From: RHKX01 sp963839535 | GTDB taxonomy: Bacteria > Actinomycetota > Thermoleophilia > Solirubrobacterales > 70-9 | Assembly (NCBI GenBank): GCA_963839535.1 | Contig: CAWIVF010000011.1 | Location: 62,001 to 126,000, forward strand | Direction: 5' to 3' | Length of the DNA: 64,000 nucleotides | Shown: positions 27,393 to 36,807 of the stretch, piece by piece | Layout: every line of letters begins with the position of its first letter | Numbering within the stretch: the first letter of the stretch is position 1 | Notes under the pieces: generated by a model | Database searches by the model: none | What the model was told of the DNA's origin: nothing | What the model saw: only the letters and a program-made list of their open reading frames with translations | Program-made: the position numbers and the translations under genes

Positions 27393-28692
27393 TCAGCCCC
27401 GGATTGCGATCGTCCCGAGCGGGCGCTCCGGTCGCAGAATCCTCGCGGCGCGGGTCACCGACGAGCGCGCCGACTCCGACTCGGGAGCGACCGCGATCAC
27501 CCCCTCCGCGACCGCGGCGACGACCGCGGCGTCGGCGTCGGCGAGCAGCGGCGGGGCGCAGAACAGGACGAGGTCGTAGACGCGGGGCAGCCGCTCGGCC
27601 AGTCCCTCGAAGCGGCGGCCGGCGATTCGCGCGGCGCGGCCGTCCTGCTCCCCCGCGGGGACGCAGACGATCGGCCCCGAGCCGCTTGCGGCCGCGAGGG
27701 TGCGCATCACGTCGCGCGGGCCGGCCGCCCGGCCGAGGTAGTCGCGGAGCCCGGGCGAGGGCCCGACCCCGAGGCGGGCCGCCAGCGACGGGGCCGCCAG
27801 GTCGGTCTCGACCACGATCACCCGCAGCCCGTCCTCCGCCGCGGCGGCGGCCAGCCCGAGCGCCGCCCCGATCGCGTCGCAATCGCCGCCGACGGCCATC
27901 ACGGCAAGGGTCCGCGGCCCGCGGTCCCCATCGATGCCGAGCGCGGCGAGCGCCTCGCGGTAGCCGGCGATCTTCGCCGCGTCGAGGTCGGGCGGGGCAC
28001 CGGCTCGCGGGGCGGAGCGGAGCGGGTCGGGATCGGCGAAGCCGGCCAGCACGGGAGCCCCGAGGGCGCCCTCGAGCCAGGCGGCCGGCTCGGGCTCGCG
28101 CGCCCGGCGACGCGGCGCGTCCTCCCTCGAGCGCGCGCCGCGGCGCGCGCCGATCAGCGCGATCAGCAAGGCCGGCGAGCAGACCCGCGACCAGGCCGAT
28201 CAGCGCCCAGAGGAGGCCGGAGCGGTTCTCGCTCGGCGAGTCCGGCACGGTGGCCGCCGCGCCCTCCGCGAGCGGCGAGCCGCCCTCGCCGCGGCCGGCG
28301 ACGCGAACCAGCGCCTCGGCGTATCCGTCGGCTGCCGCCACCGCGAAGTCCGGCATCGCCGAGGTCGCCTCGACCACCAGCACGCTCCCGTCGGCGGCGG
28401 GCGCCACGTCCACCTCGGAGAGCAGGTCGGCGCCGGCGACGTCACCGCCGAGCAGCTCGGCGGCCAGCTCGGCGACCCGGCTGCTGCCGGCGATCTGGGC
28501 GTAGCGCTGGAGCTCGGTCAGGTCGGGTGACTCGCCCGCTGCGGGGACGACCGTGGCCTGCGCCCGGTACAGCGGCGTGTCCGCGATTCCCCAGAGCAGG
28601 CCGATGAACGCTCCGACGAGCGCCAGGACCGCGATCAGGGCCAGCCTCGACCGCGACGCCGCGGGAGCGCCGTCGGGATCCCCCTCGCTCAC
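27393..28692 (-). CDS. Wzz-like chain-length protein fused to a degenerate BY-kinase-like domain (one frame break)
   Basis: N-terminal half: two transmembrane helices (about residues 18-38 and 160-178) flank an extracytoplasmic Wzz-type domain (ADTPLYRAQATVVPAAGES). C-terminal half: a BY-kinase/MinD-like Rossmann domain with VIVVETDLAAPSLAARLGV in place of the Walker A' strand. The expected P-loop GKS/T is missing; the loop reads VGGDCDAIGAAL without lysine, and there is no C-terminal Tyr cluster. A polysaccharide co-polymerase that no longer phosphorylates is the best guess. A +1 break near 28170 lies close to a 20-base perfect palindrome. GTG at 28692 overlaps the argS stop. Confidence 0.75.
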
Positions 28693-30314
28693 ATCTCCTC
28701 CGGTGCCTCGATGCCCAGCAGGTCGAGGGAGGTGGAGATCACCGCTCGCGCCGCCCCGCAGACCTCGAGCCGCGCGGCCTCGAGGCCGGGGCCGGCTCCG
28801 ATGACCCGGCAGTCGCGGTAGAAGGCGTGGTAGTCGGCGGCGACGTCGCGGACGTAGGTGCCGATCCCGTGAGGCTCCCGCCTGCTCGCCGCTCGCGCGA
28901 CCTGGTTCGGCAGCTCGAGCAGCCGTGTGATCAGGGCGCGCTCGGCCGGCTCGAGGCTGCCCTCAGGCGGCGGAGTGCCGTCGTCGGCGGCGCCCCGCTC
29001 GGCCGCCGAGCGGAAGATGCTGCAGATCCGCGCGTGGGCGTACTGGACGTAGTAGACGGGGTTGTCGGAGGACTGGCGCCGGGCCAGCTCGAGATCGATG
29101 TCGATCGCGGTGTCGTGGCTGCGCTGGAGCAGGAAGAAGCGAGCGGCATCCACCCCGATGTCCTCGACGAGCTCGTCGAGGGTCGCGAACTCGCCCCGCC
29201 GCTTCGACATCCGGGCGCGCTCGCCGCCCTCGAGCAGGTTGACGAGCTGCATCATCGGCGCCTCGAAGGCCTCGGCCGGCGCGCCGAGCGCGACCAGCGC
29301 GGCACGCATCCGGTTGACGTAGCCGTGGTGGTCGGCGCCGAGCACGTCGATCATCAGATCGGGCCCCCGCTCGAGCTTCGTCCGGTGGTAGGCGACGTCC
29401 GCGGCGAAGTAGGTCGGCTCTCCCCCGGCCCGGATCAGGACCCGGTCCTTGTCGTCGCCGAACTCGGACGTCCGCAGCCAGACGGCGCCCTCGCTCTCGT
29501 AGACGAGGCCGCGCTCGCGCAGGGTGTCGACGGCGGCCTCGATGGCGCCGGCCTCGTGCAGGTCGCGCTCCGAGCTCCACCGGTCGAACTCCACCCGGAA
29601 CCTGGAGAGCGTCGCGGCGATCGACTCGACCATCAGCTCGACGCCCCGGCGAGCGAGGGCCTCACGGTCGCCGGGATCGATCCCCTCGGCTGCGATCCGC
29701 TCCGCGAGCTCGCGCACGTAGTCGCCCTCGTAGCCGCCCTCGGGGACTTCGCCATCGGTCATCCGCGCCGCGATCGACTCGCCGAAGAGGCGGATCTGCC
29801 CCCCGGCGTCGTTGAGGTAGTACTCGCGGGCGACGCGGTGGCCGGCGAACGCGAGCACCCGGGCGAGCGCGTCGCCGTAGGCCGCGTGGCGCCCGCTGGC
29901 GACCGTCAGCGGCCCGGTCGGGTTGGCGCTGACGAACTCGATCAGCGTGCTGCGCGGGTTCGGCGCGACGCCCGAGCCGAAGGCGGGACCGTGCTCGAGG
30001 ACGTGGGCGACGCCGCCGCGCATCCAGCTCTCGGCCATGTGCAGGTTGAGGAAGCCGGGGCCGGCCACGTCGATCCGCTCGATGTCGGAGCCGAGCCTCT
30101 CCCCGATCGTCTCGGCGAGCCGGGCGGCGACCTCGCGCGGCGGGGAGCCGAGGAGCGGCGCGGCGAGCATCGCGAGGTTCGTCGAGTAGTCGCCGAGCTC
30201 GGCCCGCGGCGGCCGCTCGAAGCTCGCCTCCGGGATCCCGCCGTGCAGCTCGCGGGCCGCGGCGGCGATCGTCTCGCGCAGGGCGCCGACGGGATCGGAG
30301 GTCTTCACGGTCAC
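28689..30314 (-). CDS. argS: Arginyl-tRNA synthetase
   Basis: Class Ia synthetase charging tRNA-Arg, 541 residues, intact. The N-terminal Add-1 domain is followed by EFVSANPTGPL, the segment before HIGH. KMSKS-like ARMSKRRGEF lies near residue 365, and the DALR anticodon domain ends the protein (ALITRLLELPNQVARAA). The HIGH motif itself is divergent: TVASGRHAAYG replaces the usual HVGHGR. GTG at 30314. The GTGA overlap couples it to the Wzz-like gene downstream. Confidence 0.95.
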   Translation of the reverse strand: MTVKTSDPVGALRETIAAAARELHGGIPEASFERPPRAELGDYSTNLAMLAAPLLGSPPREVAARLAETIGERLGSDIERIDVAGPGFLNLHMAESWMRGGVAHVLEHGPAFGSGVAPNPRSTLIEFVSANPTGPLTVASGRHAAYGDALARVLAFAGHRVAREYYLNDAGGQIRLFGESIAARMTDGEVPEGGYEGDYVRELAERIAAEGIDPGDREALARRGVELMVESIAATLSRFRVEFDRWSSERDLHEAGAIEAAVDTLRERGLVYESEGAVWLRTSEFGDDKDRVLIRAGGEPTYFAADVAYHRTKLERGPDLMIDVLGADHHGYVNRMRAALVALGAPAEAFEAPMMQLVNLLEGGERARMSKRRGEFATLDELVEDIGVDAARFFLLQRSHDTAIDIDLELARRQSSDNPVYYVQYAHARICSIFRSAAERGAADDGTPPPEGSLEPAERALITRLLELPNQVARAASRREPHGIGTYVRDVAADYHAFYRDCRVIGAGPGLEAARLEVCGAARAVISTSLDLLGIEAPEEM

Positions 30315-30371
30315 GACCCAGACTCTAGGGGCGCGGGCCGAGGCCTCGCGAGGCGCTCCGGATCGGCGTCG

Positions 30372-31271
30372 CTAGGAGGCGACGGACCAGACGGCGGCGC
30401 GCAGAGCCTCCGCGGCCTCGGCGGGGTCAGCGGCGCCCGCGACGCTCCGCGAGGCGGTCACCAGGGCCGACGCGGGGCCGGCGAACGCGGGCCCGAGGCT
30501 CTCCACCGACCCGCCCTGCGCGCCCACGCCGGGCAGCAGCAGGATCGCCCGCGGCATCAGCTCGCGGAGCCGGCCGACGAATCGCGGCTCGGTCGCGCCG
30601 ACGACGGCGCCGGCGCCGCTCATCTCCCCCGCTCCGCCCAGCCGGTCCGCGGCCGCGGCGACCGTGGCCGCGATCCGCTCGTGCAGGGGCGCGTCGGGCG
30701 CCGGCAGGTCGAGCAGCTCGGCGGCGCCGGGATTGGAGGTGCGAACGAGGATGAAGACCCCCGCGCCCGCGGACGCGGCCCGATCGATCAGCGGGTCGAG
30801 CGAGTCGGACCCCAGCAGTGGGTTGAACGTCGCCGCATCGGCGCCGAGGCCGGACACCTCTCCCCAGGGGGTGGGGGTCGATCCGAAGAGGGCATCGGCG
30901 TATGCCTCGGCGCTCACGGGGACGTCCCCGCGCTTGCCGTCGGCGATCACGAGGAGGCCCTGCTCCTGGGCCGCGGCGGTGACCGCCTCGAGCGCTCGCC
31001 AGCCGGGCGAGCCGAGTGCTTCGAAGCGGGCGAGCTGCGGCTTGACCGCGACGCAGGCCGGGCCGGCGCTGCGGATCAGCTCGAGGCAGCCCGCCTCGAT
31101 CGCGGCCCCGGCCCGCTCGCGTGGGTCGTCAGCGGCGGGTCCGGGGTCCGCCGAGCGCCATGGCTCGGCGTCCGGGATCGGGTCGAGCCCGAGGCAGACC
31201 TGGCTCCGGCGCTCCTCGACGAGCGCCGCGAGCCGGTCCGCGAATGGTGTCGGGCTCGTCGGGTGCGCCTC
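30372..31271 (-). CDS. pyrF: Orotidine 5'-phosphate decarboxylase, type 2 (start not resolved)
   Basis: Final step of UMP synthesis. The frame begins near FADRLAALVEERRSQ and continues VCLGLDPIPDAE, FEALGSPGWRALEAV, the catalytic VIADGKRGDVP (DxKxxD) and the phosphate-binding LLLPGVGAQGG. Length near 295 residues fits the longer type 2 enzyme found in mycobacteria. No ATG/GTG/TTG lies between the HU stop and the conserved start, so a base error is likely at the 5' end; an internal GTG at 30950 would remove the first third and is rejected. It follows the HU gene directly. Confidence 0.88.
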   Translation of the reverse strand, partial: EAHPTSPTPFADRLAALVEERRSQVCLGLDPIPDAEPWRSADPGPAADDPRERAGAAIEAGCLELIRSAGPACVAVKPQLARFEALGSPGWRALEAVTAAAQEQGLLVIADGKRGDVPVSAEAYADALFGSTPTPWGEVSGLGADAATFNPLLGSDSLDPLIDRAASAGAGVFILVRTSNPGAAELLDLPAPDAPLHERIAATVAAAADRLGGAGEMSGAGAVVGATEPRFVGRLRELMPRAILLLPGVGAQGGSVESLGPAFAGPASALVTASRSVAGAADPAEAAEALRAAVWSVAS

Positions 31272-31551
31272 AGCTGCCCTTGATGGCGCTCTTCAGGCCG
31301 GCACCGGCCGAGAACTTCGGCACCTTGCCGCCCGGAATCGTGATCCGCTCGCCGGTGCGGGGGTTGACGCCCTGGCGCGGGCCGCGCTCGTTGACGCTGA
31401 ACTTCCCGAAGCCGGTGAAGTTCACGTCGTCGCCGTTCTGCAGCGAGCTCGTGATGGTGTCGAGGACTGCCTCGACGGCGTCGGACGCCGCCTTCTTGCT
31501 CTCGATCCGCTCGTCGGATGCGATGCGGTCGATGAATTCAGCCTTGGTCAC
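31270..31551 (-). CDS. hup: HU-family DNA-binding protein
   Basis: Nucleoid protein of 93 residues. MTKAEFIDRIASDE, GFGKFSVNERGPRQGVNPRTG and the DNA-contacting Pro loop (NPRTGERITIPGG) are diagnostic. It lacks the long Lys/Ala-rich tail of many actinobacterial HU proteins. GTG at 31551 is preceded by a perfect AGGAGG at seven bases. Its 5' end overlaps the reconstructed end of the M48 gene by 14 bases. Confidence 0.95.
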   Translation of the reverse strand: MTKAEFIDRIASDERIESKKAASDAVEAVLDTITSSLQNGDDVNFTGFGKFSVNERGPRQGVNPRTGERITIPGGKVPKFSAGAGLKSAIKGS

Positions 31552-32879
31552 TGTGGTTCCTCCTGTTTGGATGCAGGGCGGCGCGCACCCTAACAGCGGC
31601 TCGGGACGCACCTTTCGCACCTCCCATGCGGTACTTCCGGTATGCGACCGCCGCTCCGATCCTCTCGATCGTGGTCGGGTGGGTGCGCAGGAGGCCGGCG
31701 ACCGGTCCCGACGGGTCGGGATCGCTGACGTTGCTCAGCGCCAGGCGGCGCTGCAGGGAGATGAAGCCATCCGGGTCCTCGGTCAGCTCGAGGGCGAACT
31801 CGTCGGCGCTCGCCTCGACCTCGCGTGAGAGCTGGTTGCCGGCGAGTCCGAGCCCGAACCCGACGACGGCGAGCGCCAGCGCGAAGGCGGGCAGCGCGGC
31901 GGGGGTGCCCGGCTCGGCCCCCGTCCGGCGGGCGAGCGCCGTCCCGGCCCAAGGCGACGGTCAGAACCCCGAGCGGAGCGATCAAGGCGACGAAGAGGAT
32001 CCCGCGGGGGATGTCGCGGTGCGCGACGTGACCGAGCTCGTGCGCGACCACCGAGCGCAGGGCCGGGCCCTCGGCGCGCTCGAGCAGGTTGTCGTAGAGC
32101 ACGACCCGCTTCGTCGAGCCGATCCCGCTGACGTACGCGTTGAGCGAGGTGCTGCGTCGCGACGCGTCGACGCTGTAGACCTCGCCGACGTCGACCCCCG
32201 CCCGGTCGGCGAGCGCGATGACCTCCTGCCGCGCCGCGCCGTCGGGCAGCGGCTCGAAGTCGTTGAACAGCGGCGCGAGCACCACCGGCGCGAGCAGCGT
32301 GGTGAAGATCGCGTAGGCGACGACCACCGCGCTCCCCGCCACCCACCAGGTTCGTGGGAGCCGGCGCTGCAGCCCGATCAACACCGCCGCGCCGATCGCG
32401 GCGAGCACCGCGCCGATCGCCGCCGAGCGCCCGCGGTCGGCGAGCCAGCCCCAGACGTCCTGCGTCACGAGGCCGACGTCGACGGCGCGCTCGTGGGCGA
32501 GCCAGCCGGTCGGCAGGGCGACGAGGGCGAGCAGGAGAGAGATCCCGGCTCCGGCCGCCGCGGCGCCGAGCAGCGGCCGCGTCCCGAGGCGGGCGAGCAC
32601 CGGGCCGAGGCGGCGGGGGCGACCGAGCGCGAGCAGGGCCAGGGTGGCCACCTCGATCGCGAAGGCCGCGAGGGCGAGGTTGCGCTGCCCGGTCTGGAAA
32701 TCCCGGCCCCGATCGATCTGCGCGGCGTCGAAGTAGGCCGAGGCATCGACCTCGGCCGGCGCCGGGCCCGGGTCGCCGGGGCCGAGCAGCAGCAGCGCGA
32801 GCTCGGCGACGATCGCGGCGGCGAGCGCCACTGCGACGATCCGGCCGGGACCGGTGCCCAGACGTCCCCTCGGCGGCAT
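31538..32879 (-). CDS. M48-family membrane metalloprotease (one frame break)
   Basis: Ste24/HtpX-like zinc protease, about 446 residues with several transmembrane helices. The zinc site is VVAHELGHVAHRD (HExxH) near residue 280; the third ligand Glu lies in SREVEASADEFALEL in the frame read after a +1 break near 31945 (GGG for GG). The restored frame runs to a TGA at 31538 and ends HPNRRNHSDQG, overlapping the HU start; a TAG at 31590 is reached only in the broken frame. Likely role is quality control of membrane proteins. Confidence 0.85.
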
Positions 32880-32933
32880 CCGCGCCTACGATAGAGCGAG
32901 CTTCGTGCGGCCCTCGACGCACGCGGCCCACCC

Positions 32934-33689
32934 ATGCGAGTAGCCGTCTTCAGCGACATCCACGCCAACCTGCCCGCGCTCGAGGCGGTCCTCGAGGACA
33001 TCGAGGACGTCGGCGTGGACGAGGTCTGGTGCCTCGGCGACGTCGTCGGCTACGGCGCCAGCCCTGACGACTGCGTCGATTTGGCCAGGGAGCGTTGCGA
33101 CGTGTGTCTGGTGGGCAATCACGACCTTGCAGTGCTCGCGCAACTCGACACGTCGACCTTCTCGAGCGCCGCGCGAACCGCGGTCGAGTGGACGGTCGAG
33201 CACAGCACCGAGGCGAGCATGGACTTCCTCCGCTCCCTCACCCCGGCCGACACGAGCCGCGCTGCCGCGATGTACCACGCCTCTCCCCGCGATCCGATCT
33301 GGGAGTACGTGCTCTGGCCCGAGCAGGCGGCCGAGTGCCTGGCCACGCAGGAGCGGCGGGTCAGCCTGATCGGGCACTCCCACGTTGCCCTCTTCTTCTC
33401 GACGCCCGAGGATGCCTCGCCGGAGGACGGGCCGGCGGCCGAGGCGCGCGGCTGGCAGGCCGGCGCCGGCACCCGCCTGGAGATCGGCGAGGGCCGCTGG
33501 CTGATCAACCCCGGCAGCGTCGGCCAGCCGCGCGACGGCGACGCGCGGGCCGCCTGGCTCGAGCTGGACACCGAGGACTGGGAGGCGACCTACCACCGGG
33601 TCGGATACGACATCGAGAGGGCGGCGAGGGCGATCGAGGAGGGCGGCCTGCCCGAGCACCTCGGGCGCCGGCTGTTCCAGGGCAGATGA
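32934..33689 (+). CDS. YfcE/MJ0936-like metallophosphoesterase
   Basis: A 251-residue calcineurin-like phosphoesterase. Metal ligands are visible as FSDIHAN, LGDVVGYG, GNHD and GHSHVA, in the canonical order, and the final substrate-side NPGSVGQPRDG is typical of phosphodiesterases of this group. Substrate unknown. ATG at 32934. It is divergent from the M48 gene (54 bases apart). Confidence 0.9.
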   Translation: MRVAVFSDIHANLPALEAVLEDIEDVGVDEVWCLGDVVGYGASPDDCVDLARERCDVCLVGNHDLAVLAQLDTSTFSSAARTAVEWTVEHSTEASMDFLRSLTPADTSRAAAMYHASPRDPIWEYVLWPEQAAECLATQERRVSLIGHSHVALFFSTPEDASPEDGPAAEARGWQAGAGTRLEIGEGRWLINPGSVGQPRDGDARAAWLELDTEDWEATYHRVGYDIERAARAIEEGGLPEHLGRRLFQGR

Positions 33690-33712
33690 GGCCACGGGTA
33701 CACTCGCCGCGG

Positions 33713-34331
33713 ATGGCGCTCGGACGTCAGATCGCCACCTGTCTGGCCGTCGCCACGACCGCATTGGCATTCACGGCCTGCGGCGAAGATTCCTCGCAAG
33801 GACCGAAGATCCCGAAGGGCGACCGCGGACGCTCTGCTCGAGGAGCTCGACGAATTGGAGACGAACATCGACGAGGGTGACTGCGATGGCGACGGGTCCG
33901 CGCCGGCCGCGCTCGCGGACGTGCAGAAGCTCGTCGACGCCGCCGCCGCTGAAGGGATCGACTCCGAGCTCGTCGACGACATGAACGAGCTGCTCGAGAA
34001 CCTCGACGACCGGGTGACCGAGCTCTGCGCCGAGGCGGACGCCGAGGAATCCTCGACCACGTCCTCGACCTCGACGACGACCGAGACCGAGGCCGACACC
34101 ACCGAGGAGGAGACGTCCTCGACCACGACCGAGGACGAGGAGACCAAGGAGACGACGACCGAGCCCCCTGAGGAGACCACCCCCGAGCCGCCTGAGCCTG
34201 AGCCGACGCCGCCCGGCAACGGGCCCGAGGGCACCGGGCCGCCCGGTCAGGATGACGGCGGGTTCGAGAGCGACGACGGCGGGTTCGCGCCGGGCCGCAG
34301 CGGCTCCACCCCGAAGGGAGGCCAGGGATGA
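33713..34331 (+). CDS. Thr/Ser/Glu-rich lipoprotein coupled to a Ser/Thr kinase (one frame break)
   Basis: ATG at 33713 opens a signal peptide with lipobox LAFTAC. A +1 break near 33825 is repaired to read GDADALLEELDELETNID. The mature protein has a small helical segment (ADVQKLVDAAAAEGI, EDMNELLENLDDRV type) with two Cys, then about 90 residues of Thr/Ser/Glu repeats and a Pro/Gly tail. It is probably surface exposed and flexible. Its stop overlaps the kinase ATG as ATGA, so the two are made together; it could be a kinase input or substrate. Function not recognised. Confidence 0.75.
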
Positions 34332-35554
34332 GCCCCGGAGCGATCGCCGACCGCTACGAGCTCGAGGACCGGCTCGGCAGCGGCGGCATGTCGACGGTCT
34401 ACCGGGCGACCGACCGCGTGCTCGAGCGCACCGTCGCCGTGAAGGTGCTGGCCGAGCACCTCTCCGACGACGAGAAGTTCGTCGCCCGCTTCCGCCGCGA
34501 GGCGCTGGCCGTCGCCAAGCTCGTCCACCCGAACATCGTCCAGGTCTACGACACCGGGGTCGACGCGGGCCGCCACTTCATCGTCATGGAGTACGTCGAG
34601 GGCAAGTCGGGCGCGCAGCTGCTCCAGCGCGACGGCGCGATGCGGCCCGGGAACCGCGGTCGAGATCGCCGCCCAGGCCTGCGCCGGCCTCGACTACGCG
34701 CACAAGCAGGGGATCATCCACCGCGACGTCAAGCCCGGAAACCTGATGATCATCGGCGGGCCTGCCGGCGGCCCGCCCGAGATGACCGTGAAGCTCGCCG
34801 ACTTCGGCATCGCCCGGGCCGCGGAGCAGACCCGCCTGACGCAGGTCGGCTCCGTCGTCGGCACCGCCGCCTACCTCTCCCCGGAGCAGTCGCGCGGCGA
34901 GGAGGCGACCCCGATCTCCGACGTCTACTCGCTCGGCGTCGTCGTCTACCAGCTGCTCACCGCTCGCCTGCCCTACGAGGGCAACAGCCTCGCCGAGCTG
35001 GCGATCAGGCGGGAGAACGAGCGCCCGCTGCCGCCGACGAGCTACGAGCCGAAGATCCCCGAGGCGCTCTCCCAGGCCGTGCTGCGGACGCTCGAGAACG
35101 AGCCCGAGGCTCGCTACGTCGACGCCCTCGCGCTCGCCGCGGCCCTGCGCGCCGGCCTCTCCGGCATCGCCCCGGCCGACGACGCCACCACGCGGGTGGC
35201 GGGCGGGGCGAGCACCGCCGCGACCCGGGTCGCCGCGCGCGAGCCGCTGACCCCCACCTCACCCATCCGTGCATCGCGCCCCCGGCGCAGCGCCCCCCCG
35301 GCGCGCCGTTCGGCTCCCGCTCCGGCGCCCGTCAGGCGCGAGAGCCCAGCCGCCGGTCGGGCTTCTCGAGCTTCATGCGCGCCCTCGTCGCCGTGCTGAT
35401 GATCGCGGTCGTGGCCGGCCTGATCGCGGCGGCGATCCTGCTGGCGACCGACGCCGGCCAGGACACCGACCTCGGCGAGTTCATCGGCGACAACGCCAAG
35501 GACGCGGTCCAGGGGTTCAAGGACTTCCTCCTCGAGAACACCGAGGGCAACTGA
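34328..35554 (+). CDS. Membrane Ser/Thr protein kinase, PknB-like (two frame breaks)
   Basis: Eukaryotic-like kinase. The N-terminal lobe has DRLGSGGMSTVYRA and the catalytic Lys in VAVKVLAEHL. The catalytic loop is IIHRDVKPGNLM, the metal loop LADFGIARA, and the activation segment ends YLSPEQSRGE. Next comes an Arg/Pro-rich juxtamembrane linker, a single transmembrane helix (LVAVLMIAVVAGLIAAAILLA), and only about 40 extracytoplasmic residues, with no PASTA repeats. Breaks lie near 34650 (extra A) and between 35270 and 35340. The partner lipoprotein immediately upstream may supply the missing sensor. Confidence 0.9.
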   Translation: MSPGAIADRYELEDRLGSGGMSTVYRATDRVLERTVAVKVLAEHLSDDEKFVARFRREALAVAKLVHPNIVQVYDTGVDAGRHFIVMEYVEGKSGAQLLQRDGAMRPGNRGRDRRPGLRRPRLRAQAGDHPPRRQARKPDDHRRACRRPARDDREARRLRHRPGRGADPPDAGRLRRRHRRLPLPGAVARRGGDPDLRRLLARRRRLPAAHRSPALRGQQPRRAGDQAGERAPAAADELRAEDPRGALPGRAADARERARGSLRRRPRARRGPARRPLRHRPGRRRHHAGGGRGEHRRDPGRRARAADPHLTHPCIAPPAQRPPGAPFGSRSGARQAREPSRRSGFSSFMRALVAVLMIAVVAGLIAAAILLATDAGQDTDLGEFIGDNAKDAVQGFKDFLLENTEGN

Positions 35555-35570
35555 CCCGAGCCCCGGCGGC

Positions 35571-36780
35571 TCAGGCGCCGGCCTCCCAGGGGGCGGCGCC
35601 GGCGAGGATCGCGTCGCGGTAGGCGCCGAAGCGCCCGGCCAGGATCGCCTCGCGCGCATTGCGCACGATCTCGGCGCAGTAGACGAGGTTGTGGATGCTG
35701 AGCAGGCGGACCCCGGTCAGCTCCTCGGCCCGCGAGAGGTAGTGGACGTAGGCGCGGCTGTGGTTGCGGCAGGCCGGGCAGGGACAGCCCTCGACGAGCG
35801 GGCCCGGCTCGCGCTCGTTGCTGCGCCGGCGGAGGTCGTAGCGGTAGCGCCGCTCCGGCAGCGGCGCCAGCGCCATGCCGTGGCGGCCGAGCCGGGTCGG
35901 CACCGCGCAGTCGAAGCTGTCGATCCCGCGCGCGATCCCCTCGACGAGGTCGTCGGGCTCGCCGATCCCGAGCAGGTGCTTGGGCGCCTCCTCCGGCAGG
36001 TGGCCGAGGGTCATGTCGAGCACCTCGCGCATCTGCTCCTTGTCGCGGCCGAGGGTGCCGCCGATCGCGAGGCCGTCGATGCCGGCGGCGGCGACGGCCT
36101 CCGCGGACTCGCGCCGCAGGTCCTCGTGGGTGCCGCCCTGGACGATCCCGAAGACGGCCTGCCCCGGGCGGGCCGTTGTCGCGGTGCCACTCGAGGCAGC
36201 GGTCGAGCCAGCGATGGGTGCGCTCGGTGGACGCGGCGGTGTAGTCGCGGTCGGCGTGGAAGGGGGTGCACTCGTCGAAGGCGAGGGCGATGTCGGAGCC
36301 GAGGCCCGCCTGGACCTCCATCGAGCGCTCGGGCGAGAGGAACTGCTCGGAGCCGTCCACGTAGGAGCGGAAGCGGACCCCCCGCTCGGCGATCTCGAGC
36401 ACTCCGCCGTTGAGCGGCGGGCGCCCGCGACGGCCCTTGACCTCGTCGGCCACCGCCCCGTGGGCGAGCGAGAAGACCTGGAAGCCGCCGGAGTCGGTGA
36501 TGATCGGCCGGTCCCAGCCCATGAAGCCGTGGAGGCCGCCGAACTCGGCGATCAGCTCGTGCCCGGGCGCGAGCATCAGGTGGTAGGTGTTGCCGAGGAT
36601 CAGCTCGTAGCCGAGCTCCGCGACGTCGTCGGACACCAGCCCCTTCACGGACCCGCGCGTCGCCAGCGGGACGAAGCACGGCGTCTCGACCGGCCCGTGC
36701 GGGGTGTTCATCACGCCGGCACGGGCGCGACCGTCGCGACCGTCGATGGCGAAGCTGAGCCGGGCCGGTTCGGAGCGCAT
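35571..36780 (-). CDS. tgt: tRNA-guanine transglycosylase (one frame break)
   Basis: Exchanges G34 for a queuosine precursor in GUN-anticodon tRNAs. The catalytic/pocket Asp lies in PIITDSGGFQVFSL, the second catalytic region in LAIGGTLGRDKEQM and SFDCAVPTRLGRHG, and the zinc ligands in CPCPAC followed by RNH. A +1 break near 36170 (extra base in CCCGGGG) splits the gene. ATG at 36780 has GGGTGGGGG just upstream; GTG at 36789 is the alternative. It is convergent with the kinase gene. No queuosine synthesis genes are in the window. Confidence 0.93.
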
Positions 36781-36807
36781 GGCCCCCACCCTACGAGCGG
36801 CGGGTCG

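Noticed and set aside
28827..31283. An 818-codon open frame on the plus strand opposite argS and pyrF, and a similar 899-codon frame at 43274-45973 opposite uvrC
   Set aside because: Both are antisense shadows caused by high G+C; their translations are Arg/Gly/Ala/Asp-rich with no domain, while the minus-strand genes are clearly recognised.
34020..34215. A tandem DNA repeat in the Thr/Glu-rich lipoprotein
   Set aside because: The codons for Thr, Ser and Glu recur without a fixed period; it is low-complexity protein sequence, not a DNA repeat unit.
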